A DNA stretch of 10,041 nucleotides from Oscillospiraceae bacterium (GTDB taxonomy: Bacteria; Bacillota; Clostridia; Oscillospirales; UBA929). The stretch is from NCBI GenBank assembly GCA_031271325.1, contig JAISVY010000170.1:1-10041 (forward strand), in the 5' to 3' direction. The notes beneath the pieces are model-generated. The model was not told where the DNA came from and ran no database searches. It saw only the letters and a program-made list of their open reading frames with translations. Each line of letters begins with the position of its first letter. The stretch's first letter is position 1. A program made the translations under genes and the position numbers. Of the stretch, positions 1-6,197 are shown piece after piece.

Positions 1-6
1 ACCTGC

Positions 7-2373
7 TCATAACCCCAGTTCCCAAGCGCGCTGCAACGCCTCCCGTGTGTTGGAGGCGTTGAGTTTTTCGTGCAGTTTGCGGATATGATCGTCCACCGTT
101 GCCGTGGCGATGCCGAGAGATTGGGCGATCTCCCGGTAACTCATGCCGCGCTCCAAACACCGCAGCACTTCGGTCTGCCGGGGTGAAAGCCCGACCGGTT
201 TGACGGAACGCGCGGAGGCTGCTCCGTGAAGCGCGGCGTTTTTCGCGTGGCGGAACAGGGTCATCAGGAAGCTTTTGTCCGCGCGCCCCGCTTCGTAGCC
301 GTATTTCATGCGGTTGAGGATGCGCTGCAAAACCGGCAGAATGTCGCCCCCTTCTCTCGCGACGGGCATAACCAGCGCCAGTTCGGCGGCTTTGTCCAGC
401 GCCGGAACGGCGGCTTCGATCGCCGCTTCCGGCTTTTTCATGCGCCAGGCGCACACCGACAGTAAGGTGTGCGCCTGGATAAAGTCCGCGTTGCGGCGGC
501 GCTCCCACGCGGCGGCGGCAAGCCGCTCCAGCAGAGCCTCCGCTTCCCGTATCCTGCCGGAGACGAGCAGCGCGCGCGCCGTGACGAAGCGCCGGTAAAG
601 ATTGTGCAGGCGTACCGGTTCGCTCGTTTCTTCGCGCCCAAGCCAAATCTCCGCGGCGGCTTGATCGCCGCGGATTATTTCTGCTTCCGCCCAAAACGCG
701 GCGTTATTTCGGGCGCTCGCGCCGCCGCGCGCAAACGCCTCGCCAATCCGCTCCGGCTCGAATGGTTTTCCCTGTACGCGCCGCATTTCGCCGTACAGCG
801 CGTGAACGCAGAAGAGTATGTCGGGCGGCAGGCGGGCGCTCAACAGCCCTTGAACAATCTGCTCCGCTTGCGCCAGCTCTCCGCGTTCGTACCGTACGCC
901 CGCTTCGATCAGCTGCGCGAGCGGGCGGGAGAGATGACCCATCACGTTTTCTGTCCGCGCCGTCAGCGCGTCGATAAAAGCGGGCAGTTCGCGGGAAATA
1001 TCGGTAAAATCCCGCCACGATCTGTGGAAAAACGGAAAACCGGCGGTCAGCGGCGGCGGCGTGCCGATCCCCGCCCGGACGCGCCCCAGCAATTCCGGCA
1101 CGCGCCAGCCGGAGTATCGGGTATCCGCCGTCAGAACGAAAACGGCGCTCGCGCGGTCTTCCTCCTCCCATGAATCCAGCTCCTCCCCGATCATATCCGC
1201 CCAACGCCCGCTTTCCGCCGCCGGGCGCGTCAGCAGCGCCGCCGTGAAGCAATGGCGGCACAGGTTCGGGTATCGCCGTATAACGCCCGCCGGGACAGGC
1301 AGCAGGTGCTCTTCCGCGAACGCCGCGCAGTCCGTCATGTCCGCGCTTTTTTTACCCGCCGGCGCGCGGGAGACGCGTTCCATCAATCCCATGTCGCCGC
1401 TCTTCGCGGCGAGTTTCAACGCTTGCAGTCCGTCCCCGCTTTCAAAAACGCTCAGCGCCGCCGCCGTATACAAAGACGCTTTGTCAGTCGCGCTCTCACG
1501 CGCCAGTTCGCTTTCCAAAAAGCCGCGCAGCAGCGGGTGGAGGCGCAGCGCGCCGCCCGGAAGCGCCGTGAGCAGCCCCGTTTGCCCGGCGATCCGGGCG
1601 GCAGCCGCCCATGTTTCGCCGCTTCCGGTCACGGCGGCGCAGAGCGCCGGGGTCAAGTCGCCGCAGACGGCGCATTTCACCAATTGCTCAAGCGGCGCCG
1701 GACCGGGAATCAAAGAACGGACATACCGCTCTATGCTCTCGCGGATTTCAAAATCGGGGTAACCCGCGCCGCCGGATATGTCCGCCAACACCGCCGCGCA
1801 GCCGCCGGTTTGGCTGAGCAGCAAGCCGGCGGCGTAATCGGTGACCGGGTTGTTTTTTTTACGGAACAGCGCCGAAATCTCGCCGCGGCTGAACGCGACG
1901 CCGGTCACCGTGCGAAGCAGACCTCCGTTCATCAACAACGGCGGCGGCGTGCGGCTAATCAGCGTAAGCGACGTGCCGCCCGGCATCCGGGCGCGTAAGC
2001 GCGGCAGCGCCGACAGCACATCCGGGTCGGCGGCGTGGTGAAAGTCGTCGATCACGAGCGCCGCCGGCCAGCTCTTTATTGTCTGAACGGCGTCTAAAAA
2101 TGTCCCGAGCGACTCGGGCATCGCCGCTTCCGCCGACAGCGCCGTGAGGACCCCCCGGAAAAACCGCGCCGCGCCGGCGGTGTGGCTGTCGGGTGTGAAC
2201 CACGCGGAGCTATGCCCGGCGAGCCATTGCGCGGCGGCGGTCGTCTTGCCGAATCCGGCCGGAGCGTGTATGTAGAGAATGCACGGCCGGGGAACAGCGC
2301 TCAACTGCGCGGCGACGCCGATTCGCTCGATGAAACCCGTATCCGGCGGCGGCGAAAACATATTGGCACGCAA
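7..2373 (-). CDS. MalT/LuxR-family ATP-dependent transcriptional regulator
   Basis: Large regulator of the MalT (STAND ATPase) type, about 788 residues, a little shorter than E. coli MalT (901). Numbered from the start chosen here, an N-terminal NTPase domain carries a Walker A motif (HAPAGFGKTT, about residues 36-45) and a Walker B motif (ALVIDDFHH, Asp 109 and 110). The middle is a long alpha-helical, TPR-like region rich in Ala, Leu and Arg. The last 60 residues are a LuxR-type helix-turn-helix beginning LSPRQTEVLRCLERGMSYRE. Family members bind ATP and an inducer, oligomerise and activate transcription from direct-repeat sites. The open frame can begin at GTG 2382, but a GGGGGAG ribosome binding site at 2388-2382 touches that codon; it lies 8 nt upstream of TTG 2371-2373, which is therefore the better start. 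ATG 2359-2361 has no such site. The gene is divergent from the CIS operon, so control of that operon is a reasonable inference but is not shown. Confidence 0.9.
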   Translation of the reverse strand: MRANMFSPPPDTGFIERIGVAAQLSAVPRPCILYIHAPAGFGKTTAAAQWLAGHSSAWFTPDSHTAGAARFFRGVLTALSAEAAMPESLGTFLDAVQTIKSWPAALVIDDFHHAADPDVLSALPRLRARMPGGTSLTLISRTPPPLLMNGGLLRTVTGVAFSRGEISALFRKKNNPVTDYAAGLLLSQTGGCAAVLADISGGAGYPDFEIRESIERYVRSLIPGPAPLEQLVKCAVCGDLTPALCAAVTGSGETWAAAARIAGQTGLLTALPGGALRLHPLLRGFLESELARESATDKASLYTAAALSVFESGDGLQALKLAAKSGDMGLMERVSRAPAGKKSADMTDCAAFAEEHLLPVPAGVIRRYPNLCRHCFTAALLTRPAAESGRWADMIGEELDSWEEEDRASAVFVLTADTRYSGWRVPELLGRVRAGIGTPPPLTAGFPFFHRSWRDFTDISRELPAFIDALTARTENVMGHLSRPLAQLIEAGVRYERGELAQAEQIVQGLLSARLPPDILFCVHALYGEMRRVQGKPFEPERIGEAFARGGASARNNAAFWAEAEIIRGDQAAAEIWLGREETSEPVRLHNLYRRFVTARALLVSGRIREAEALLERLAAAAWERRRNADFIQAHTLLSVCAWRMKKPEAAIEAAVPALDKAAELALVMPVAREGGDILPVLQRILNRMKYGYEAGRADKSFLMTLFRHAKNAALHGAASARSVKPVGLSPRQTEVLRCLERGMSYREIAQSLGIATATVDDHIRKLHEKLNASNTREALQRAWELGL

Positions 2374-2424
2374 AGCAACCACTCCCCCGCTGGCTTGTCA
2401 CGCAAAAACCCCGCTCCGGCTTGC

Positions 2425-2444
2425 GGCGCTTCGCCTTAAGCGCC
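2425..2444. repeat. Perfect 7-bp inverted repeat in the regulator leader
   Basis: GGCGCTT (2425-2431) and AAGCGCC (2438-2444) are perfect inverted copies around a 6-nt loop. The repeat lies about 50-70 bases upstream of the regulator start, inside its presumed leader. It could be an operator or an RNA hairpin in the regulator mRNA. No T-tract follows closely on either strand, so it does not look like a terminator. Confidence 0.3.
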
Positions 2445-2465
2445 TGCTCACAAACCCTCCGCCCG

Positions 2466-2494
2466 TCCGCCTGACGGCGGATACGGAGTTTTTT
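2466..2494 (+). terminator. Weak terminator-like stem-loop and T-tract
   Basis: TCCGCC (2466-2471) pairs perfectly with GGCGGA (2476-2481) around a TGAC loop. A run of six T follows at 2489-2494, but 7 bases lie between stem and T-run, longer than in a normal intrinsic terminator. An alternative stem, CGGAT (2478-2482) with ATCCG (2495-2499), competes for the same bases. No plus-strand gene is visible upstream to be terminated, since the neighbouring gene reads the other way. It could end antisense transcripts from the regulator or be part of the control region. Confidence 0.2.
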
Positions 2495-2550
2495 ATCCGT
2501 CTTTTGTTTTTCGGGGTATCAAAAAAATCAGGACAGGCACCCCGAATTCG

Positions 2551-2578
2551 CGGTAGTAAATTTTATTATACCGTAGTA
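2551..2578. promoter_or_regulatory. AT-rich divergent promoter/operator candidate
   Basis: This is the most promoter-like block between the regulator and the sheath gene. On the minus strand it contains a perfect TATAAT (plus positions 2565-2570) that could drive the regulator. On the plus strand the same bases read TATTAT (2564-2569), a 5/6 match to a -10 box. Neither direction has a good -35 box, which would fit activator-dependent promoters. Two copies of an 8-mer, CGGTAGTA (2551-2558) and CCGTAGTA (2571-2578), lie exactly 20 bp apart, two helical turns, and flank the -10. The arms CGGTA(G)TAA and TTATACCG also form an imperfect palindrome over 2551-2573. The assignment is inference from motif reading only. 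Confidence 0.35.
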
Positions 2579-2599
2579 CCATGATTTATAAAGTCGATA

Positions 2600-2615
2600 T
2601 TTGTCGAAAGACAAA
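2600..2615 (+). promoter_or_regulatory. GAAA-tetraloop hairpin in the sheath leader
   Basis: TTTGTC (2600-2605) and GACAAA (2610-2615) form a perfect 6-bp stem closed by a GAAA (GNRA-type) tetraloop. The hairpin ends 15 bases before the GGAGGAG ribosome binding site of the sheath gene, so it would sit in the 5' leader of the CIS mRNA if transcription begins upstream. It may protect the 5' end or influence initiation. Function is inferred only from structure and position. Confidence 0.3.
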
Positions 2616-2644
2616 AAAATATGGGTGTACGGAGGAGAACGGCT

Positions 2645-4357
2645 ATGGCGGAATATCTGTCCCCGGGCGTATATGTCGAGGAATTTGACAGCGGTCCCGT
2701 ACCGATGGAGGGGGTGGGGACCTCCACGGCGGGATTTGTCGGGCTGGCCGCCAAAGGACCGGTCGGCGGCGTTCCGCAGCTCGTGACCGGGGTTGCGGAC
2801 TTTAAGCGCAAATACGGCGGGTACCTGAGCGCGCTGGAGTTCGGCGATTATCGCTTTCTGGCTTACGCCGCGGAACACTTCTTCATTAACGGCGGAACCC
2901 GCGCGTTTATCAGCCGGGTTGTGCCGCCGGACGCGAAGACCGCCGAATCCAAGCAGGAACCGCCGATGAAACTGACCGCCGTGAGCGCGGGCGCGTGGGG
3001 CAACAGCCTGAAGGCGGTCGTCACGCCCGCGAGCAAAGCCAAAACGCAGATTTTGAAAGTGCTGGCGGAGCCGGCAAAAGCCGAGGTTAAAAGCGGCGCG
3101 GGCTTTTACGCCGGCGACGTCGTGATGCTGACCGACGGCGAAGCGGTCAAATACAACCGCGTCGTGAAATCCCAAGACAATGTCCTGGAGTTTGCCGAAG
3201 CGCTGGAGGAGAGCGACGCGGACGACGGGCTGGTACCGAAAAAGCTGCTCTGCTCCTGCGAATTTAATCTGGACGTTTACCATGACGACGTGGCCGAAAA
3301 CTACGGCAACCTCTCGCTGAACCCGGCCATCCCGCACCATGCGCCCAAGAAAATGGCGCGCTCGGAGTTGGTGCGCATCGAGCTTGGCGAGATCCCGGAA
3401 GAGATCAAGCCGCCGTTCGCGCTGATCGCCGGAGCGGACGACGCGCCGGAGCTGGTCATCGAATTCGCGGGCGGCTCAAACGGCAGCGCCGGCAGCGTTT
3501 CGGCGGGCACCTTCATCGGCGAGGACAACGGACCCGGCAAACGCACCGGCATACAGGCGTTTATCGACAACCCGGTTTGCAGTATCATGGCCGTGCCGGG
3601 CGTCACCGACCCGAACGTGCAGCTGACGCTGGTGGCGCACTGCGAAAACCTCGCCTCCCGTTTCGCGGTGCTGGATATGCCGAAGGAACTGTCCAAGACC
3701 GACGAGCTGATCGCGCACCGGGAACTGTTCAACACGCAGTACGCCGCGCTGTATCACCCGTGGCTCTCGGTGTTCGATCCGCTGGACCAGAAGAACTTTT
3801 ATATACCGCCGTCCGGCTCGGTGATCGGTATCTACGCGCGCAGCGACGCCACGCGCGGCGTGCACAAAGCGCCCGCCAACGAAGTCGTGCGCGCCTGCAC
3901 AGGGTTGAGCGTCTCGTACAACAAAGGTGAGCAGGACATACTGAACCCGCGCGGCGTCAACCTGATCCGCTCGTTCCCCGGACAGGGCATCAACGTATGG
4001 GGCGCGCGCACCGCCAGCTCCAACGGTCTGTGGAAATACATCAACGTGCGCCGCCTGTTTATCTTCGTTGAGGAGAGCATCAAGGCGAATACCAGCTGGG
4101 TGGTGTTCGAACCGAACGACGAGACGCTGTGGGCGCGGGTGCAGCGCACGATCGAGGTGTTTTTGTCCGGTCTGTGGCGCGACGGGGCGCTGGCCGGCGC
4201 GTCTTCGGGCGAAGCGTTCTATGTGCAGGTCGGGCACGCGACCATGTCGCAGGGGGACATTGACAACGGCCGCTTGATCTGCGTGATCGGCATCGCGCCG
4301 GTCAAACCCGCCGAGTTTGTCATCTTCCGCCTGACGCAGAAAACAGCCACCGAATAG
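2645..4357 (+). CDS. Contractile tail sheath protein (CIS sheath)
   Basis: A 570-residue sheath subunit of the phage tail sheath / Afp2-4 type, the protein that polymerises around the inner tube and contracts to drive it outwards. The N-terminus (LSPGVYVEEFDSG, then TAGFVGLAAKGPVG) is the classic sheath opening that forms the inter-subunit linker strand. A middle domain (about residues 105-250, including GAWGNSL and EFNLDVYHDDVAENYGNLSL) matches the inserted domain of CIS sheaths. The conserved C-terminal third (PRGVNLIRSFPGQGINVWGA, KYINVRRLFIFVEESI, WVVFEPNDETLWARV) is the core and C-terminal linker domain. The start is ATG 2645, 7 nt after GGAGGAG (2631-2637). An in-frame ATG at 2621 lacks a ribosome binding site and would add a non-conserved basic stretch. 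Only one sheath gene is present here, where Afp and PVC carry three. Confidence 0.95.
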   Translation: MAEYLSPGVYVEEFDSGPVPMEGVGTSTAGFVGLAAKGPVGGVPQLVTGVADFKRKYGGYLSALEFGDYRFLAYAAEHFFINGGTRAFISRVVPPDAKTAESKQEPPMKLTAVSAGAWGNSLKAVVTPASKAKTQILKVLAEPAKAEVKSGAGFYAGDVVMLTDGEAVKYNRVVKSQDNVLEFAEALEESDADDGLVPKKLLCSCEFNLDVYHDDVAENYGNLSLNPAIPHHAPKKMARSELVRIELGEIPEEIKPPFALIAGADDAPELVIEFAGGSNGSAGSVSAGTFIGEDNGPGKRTGIQAFIDNPVCSIMAVPGVTDPNVQLTLVAHCENLASRFAVLDMPKELSKTDELIAHRELFNTQYAALYHPWLSVFDPLDQKNFYIPPSGSVIGIYARSDATRGVHKAPANEVVRACTGLSVSYNKGEQDILNPRGVNLIRSFPGQGINVWGARTASSNGLWKYINVRRLFIFVEESIKANTSWVVFEPNDETLWARVQRTIEVFLSGLWRDGALAGASSGEAFYVQVGHATMSQGDIDNGRLICVIGIAPVKPAEFVIFRLTQKTATE

Positions 4358-4371
4358 GAGGGAGTCACGTT

Positions 4372-4800
4372 ATGCCGAACACATACCCGTTTACCAGATT
4401 CAAGTACAAAGTGGACTTTGGCGGCTCCGAAGCGGGGTTTTCCGAGATCACAGGCTTTGACGCGAGCATCGACATCGTGGAATACCGCGAGGGAAACATG
4501 ACGCCTCCCACGCCGATCAAACTGCCGGGGCTGCGGAAATACAGCAACATCGTTTTCAAATGGGGCTTAACGTCCAGTATGGACGCGTATAACTGGATGA
4601 GCCCCAGCTTCGAAACCGACATCGAGCGCAAGACCGTGTCGGTGACGCTGCTGAACGAAAACGGCGAAGAGGTCGCGACGTGGCAGATCGTTCAGGCATG
4701 GCCGGTCAAGTATACCGGACCCGAGTTCAACGCCACGTCATCCGAGGTCGCGATCGAACAGCTTGAACTGGCCCACGAAGGGCTGACCCGAACGAAATGA
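4372..4800 (+). CDS. CIS inner tube protein 1 (gp19-like)
   Basis: A 142-residue member of the T4 gp19 / Afp1 phage tail tube family. Hallmarks visible are the opening PFTRFKYKVDFGG, the loop AGFSEITGFD (about residues 21-30), VEYREGN (37-43), KLPGLRKYSNIVFKWG (50-65) and a C-terminal strand ending in SSEVAIEQLELAHEGL. Hexameric rings of such proteins stack to form the rigid tube inside the sheath. The ribosome binding site AGGAGGGAG overlaps the sheath stop codon, giving sheath and tube adjacent, coupled expression, as expected for the two most abundant components. Strong match to the family in length and motifs. Confidence 0.95.
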   Translation: MPNTYPFTRFKYKVDFGGSEAGFSEITGFDASIDIVEYREGNMTPPTPIKLPGLRKYSNIVFKWGLTSSMDAYNWMSPSFETDIERKTVSVTLLNENGEEVATWQIVQAWPVKYTGPEFNATSSEVAIEQLELAHEGLTRTK

Positions 4801-5168
4801 TGCTGCAGACGGAATATTCGTTCATCCTGCCGCGCGGCTACGCCGACGGGGAAGGTCAGCTGCATCGGGAGGGAAAGATGCGTCTCGCGACGGCGGCGGA
4901 CGAGATCCTGCCGCTGCGCGACCCGCGCGTCAAAGAAAACCCGGAATACCTGATCATTTTAATCCTTGCGCGCGTGGTCACCGCGCTCGGAACGGCGCGC
5001 CAAATCGACGAAGCGGTGATCGAGAAGCTCTTTATCCAAGACCTCGCGTACTTGCAGGATTTGTACAACCGTATCAATCAGATGGAGTCCCCGTGCTATG
5101 AAGAAACCTGCCCCTCCTGCGGGAGCAAGCTGTCGATCCCGGTAAATTTTCAGCGGGCGGGGCGGTAA
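4797..5168 (+). CDS. Mu gp41-like tail assembly chaperone, zero-frame product
   Basis: A 123-residue protein resembling the small tail assembly chaperone (Mu gp41-like) that follows the tube gene in CIS operons. The motif REGKMRLATAADEILPLRDP (about residues 23-42) followed by ENPEYLIILILARVVTALG is the part I recognise. A helical region (about 70-95) follows, and then a cysteine cluster, Cys 100, Cys 105 and Cys 108 (TCPSCGSKL), resembling half of a zinc ribbon. Such chaperones act during assembly and are not structural parts. ATG 4797 overlaps the tube stop (ATGA), so translation is probably coupled; ATG 4800 follows at once. The frame ends at TAA 5166-5168, but a slippery heptamer near codon 118 suggests that some ribosomes shift to -1 and make a 182-residue fusion (see 5144-5188 and 5150-5344). 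Confidence 0.8.
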   Translation: MMLQTEYSFILPRGYADGEGQLHREGKMRLATAADEILPLRDPRVKENPEYLIILILARVVTALGTARQIDEAVIEKLFIQDLAYLQDLYNRINQMESPCYEETCPSCGSKLSIPVNFQRAGR

Positions 5169-5188
5169 TCACCTACCCCGCGTCCCGC
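5144..5188 (+). promoter_or_regulatory. Candidate programmed -1 ribosomal frameshift signal
   Basis: The heptamer AAATTTT (5144-5150) is phased as A AAT TTT in the zero frame of the chaperone gene, the canonical X XXY YYZ pattern in which both tRNAs can re-pair after slipping back one base. Downstream, GCGGGG (5157-5162) pairs with CCCCGC (5176-5181), leaving a 6-nt spacer. The stem can extend with GCGG (5153-5156) to CCGC (5185-5188) across a GTC bulge, and GGT (5164-5166) can pair with ACC (5171-5173). The zero-frame stop TAA lies in the hairpin top. The -1 frame is open from 5102 to 5341. A GGGAG at 5121-5125 is about 18 nt upstream, farther than the stimulator in dnaX. Phage tail chaperones (lambda G/GT, Mu) are established users of such shifts; use here is inference. 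Confidence 0.65.
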
Positions 5189-5344
5189 CTGTATGAAGAG
5201 ATGGCGTTTCTGGCGTATTATCTCCACTGGCCGCGCAGCGAGGTGATGGCGCTCGCGCACGGTGAGCGCCAAGAATGGTGCGCCCGCGTATCCGGCATCA
5301 ACAAAGAGCTGTCCGGCTCCCCGGACAACATTTTCGAGGTATGA
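5150..5344 (+). CDS. -1 frame extension of the chaperone (DUF6760-like module)
   Basis: In the -1 frame relative to the chaperone, 64 codons run from the slip site to TGA 5342-5344. The product begins SAGGAVITYPASRLYEEMAF and continues LAYYLHWPRSEVMALAHGER, then a helical tail ending NIFEV. From memory it resembles the small CIS-cluster family labelled DUF6760 (YP..RLYEE..F.AY..HWP); this was not checked. No ATG, GTG or TTG lies in this frame between the upstream stop (5099-5101) and the conserved core. The first ATG (5201) falls inside the motif, lacks a spaced ribosome binding site and would leave only 47 residues. Expression as a C-terminal extension of the 118 upstream residues (182 in total) is therefore favoured. 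Alternatives are a non-standard start such as ATC or GTA near 5165-5168, or a sequence error. The stop overlaps ATG 5341 (ATGA). Confidence 0.65.
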   Translation, partial: SAGGAVITYPASRLYEEMAFLAYYLHWPRSEVMALAHGERQEWCARVSGINKELSGSPDNIFEV

Positions 5345-5346
5345 GT

Positions 5347-5763
5347 ATGAGAGACGGCTTGATTGCGTCCCACCGGTTTCTTGTCAGCGTCGGGGGAGCC
5401 GAGATTGGCTTTCGGTCAATCTCGGGAATCAAACTCGCGGCGGCGTTTGAGCCGCTGCAGGTCGGCGGGCGGAACGACAGCCCGGTGATGCTGCCCGTGC
5501 CGGTCAAAGAGGCCGGGAAGCTAACGATGGAGCGGGGTGTTTCGACGGGCGCGGCGCTGAGCAGCTTTTCGCCGGGGAAGAAGATCGCCGACGCGATGCA
5601 AATCGACATCCGGGACGAAGAAGGGAACCTCGGCGTGTCTTACAGGGTTACGAACCCCGTTGTCGAATCCATCGAACTGTCGAAACTGGACGCGCTGGAT
5701 GCCGCCGTGCTGATCGAAACCTTTTCGGTACTCCACAGCGGCATCGCGCTATCCAAACCGTGA
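5347..5763 (+). CDS. CIS inner tube protein 2 (gp19-like, Afp5 type)
   Basis: A 138-residue second tube protein. It shares the gp19 plan with the first tube gene: N-terminal strand (HRFLVSVGGAEIGFRSISG, about residues 9-27), a central loop with LPVPVKEAGKLTMERGV (49-65), and a C-terminal strand ending in DALDAAVLIETFSVLHSGI. It is much diverged from tube 1. In Afp/PVC particles the minor tube proteins form the rings nearest the baseplate, the likely role here given the LysM adaptor downstream. Start choice: GAGG at 5336-5339 is 7 nt from ATG 5347, which favours it; ATG 5341 overlaps the upstream stop as ATGA and would add only Met-Ser. An upstream in-frame GTG at 5275 is rejected because it lies inside the preceding reading frame and encodes a non-conserved basic stretch. 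Confidence 0.88.
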   Translation: MRDGLIASHRFLVSVGGAEIGFRSISGIKLAAAFEPLQVGGRNDSPVMLPVPVKEAGKLTMERGVSTGAALSSFSPGKKIADAMQIDIRDEEGNLGVSYRVTNPVVESIELSKLDALDAAVLIETFSVLHSGIALSKP

Positions 5764-6194
5764 TGACGCCGCCGGACTTGCTGCGTACCGCCGCGGAACG
5801 CTACGCGCACAGAGCGGGGTTTCATAACCTCTTCACGCTGTCCTACCGTTCCCGCACAGCCAAGACCGGCGAACTCTTCGCGCGGCAGACGAGGGGTATT
5901 CTGCAGACGGTCGGGCGCGATATGCAGCGTTTTACCGAGCAGTGGCGCAAACAGGCGAAGAGCGCCGAAACGAGATGGCTGGACGCCTCGCGCCGCACAA
6001 AACGCCAGACCGAGCTTTTTTTCGCTTCGGTAGAGAAGAAGATGAAAGAGGAACGCCGTCGATTCGACGAGCGCCTGACCAAAACCGGCGGGGAACTGCG
6101 CGAAGAGGCACGCCGCCTTGCCCTCGAGAGCCTCCGCGAAACACGCAGGCTGCTTCGGCGCGACACAGACTATGAACGCCGCCGGAAGGGATAA
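5763..6194 (+). CDS. Arginine-rich predicted coiled-coil protein of unknown function
   Basis: A 143-residue protein that I do not recognise. About one residue in five is arginine. From about residue 45 to the end it reads as a nearly unbroken charged amphipathic helix (for example FFASVEKKMKEERRRF and LALESLRETRRLLRR), so a coiled coil is likely. There are no cysteines, no signal peptide and no membrane segment. Its ATG 5763 overlaps the tube 2 stop as TGATG, with no clear ribosome binding site, so translation probably depends on termination of tube 2; a GTG at 5760 is a possible alternative start. It occupies the place of Afp6, a small protein of unknown role between the second tube and the LysM gene, but is over twice as long. 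An assembly chaperone, adaptor stabiliser or lumen-lining protein are guesses. Confidence 0.75.
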   Translation: MTPPDLLRTAAERYAHRAGFHNLFTLSYRSRTAKTGELFARQTRGILQTVGRDMQRFTEQWRKQAKSAETRWLDASRRTKRQTELFFASVEKKMKEERRRFDERLTKTGGELREEARRLALESLRETRRLLRRDTDYERRRKG

Positions 6195-6197
6195 TGT

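Noticed and set aside
226..2439. Long plus-strand open frames opposite the regulator (for example 1061-1762 and 1252-1998)
   Set aside because: They lie wholly within the regulator coding sequence, have arginine- and alanine-heavy low-complexity translations and no recognisable motif. They are expected in GC-rich DNA.
2621..2644. Upstream ATG for the sheath gene
   Set aside because: It has no ribosome binding site, and GGAGGAG lies downstream of it, correctly placed for ATG 2645, where sheath homology begins.
2528..3340. 270-residue minus-strand open frame across the sheath start
   Set aside because: It overlaps the conserved sheath N-terminus and the promoter region, and its translation matches nothing recognisable.
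3476..4237. 253-residue minus-strand open frame inside the sheath gene
   Set aside because: It is antisense to the most conserved part of the sheath; the composition looks like a codon-bias shadow.
5201..5344. Independent 47-residue gene from ATG 5201
   Set aside because: The start falls inside the conserved motif and the preceding GAAGAG touches the ATG, leaving no spacing.
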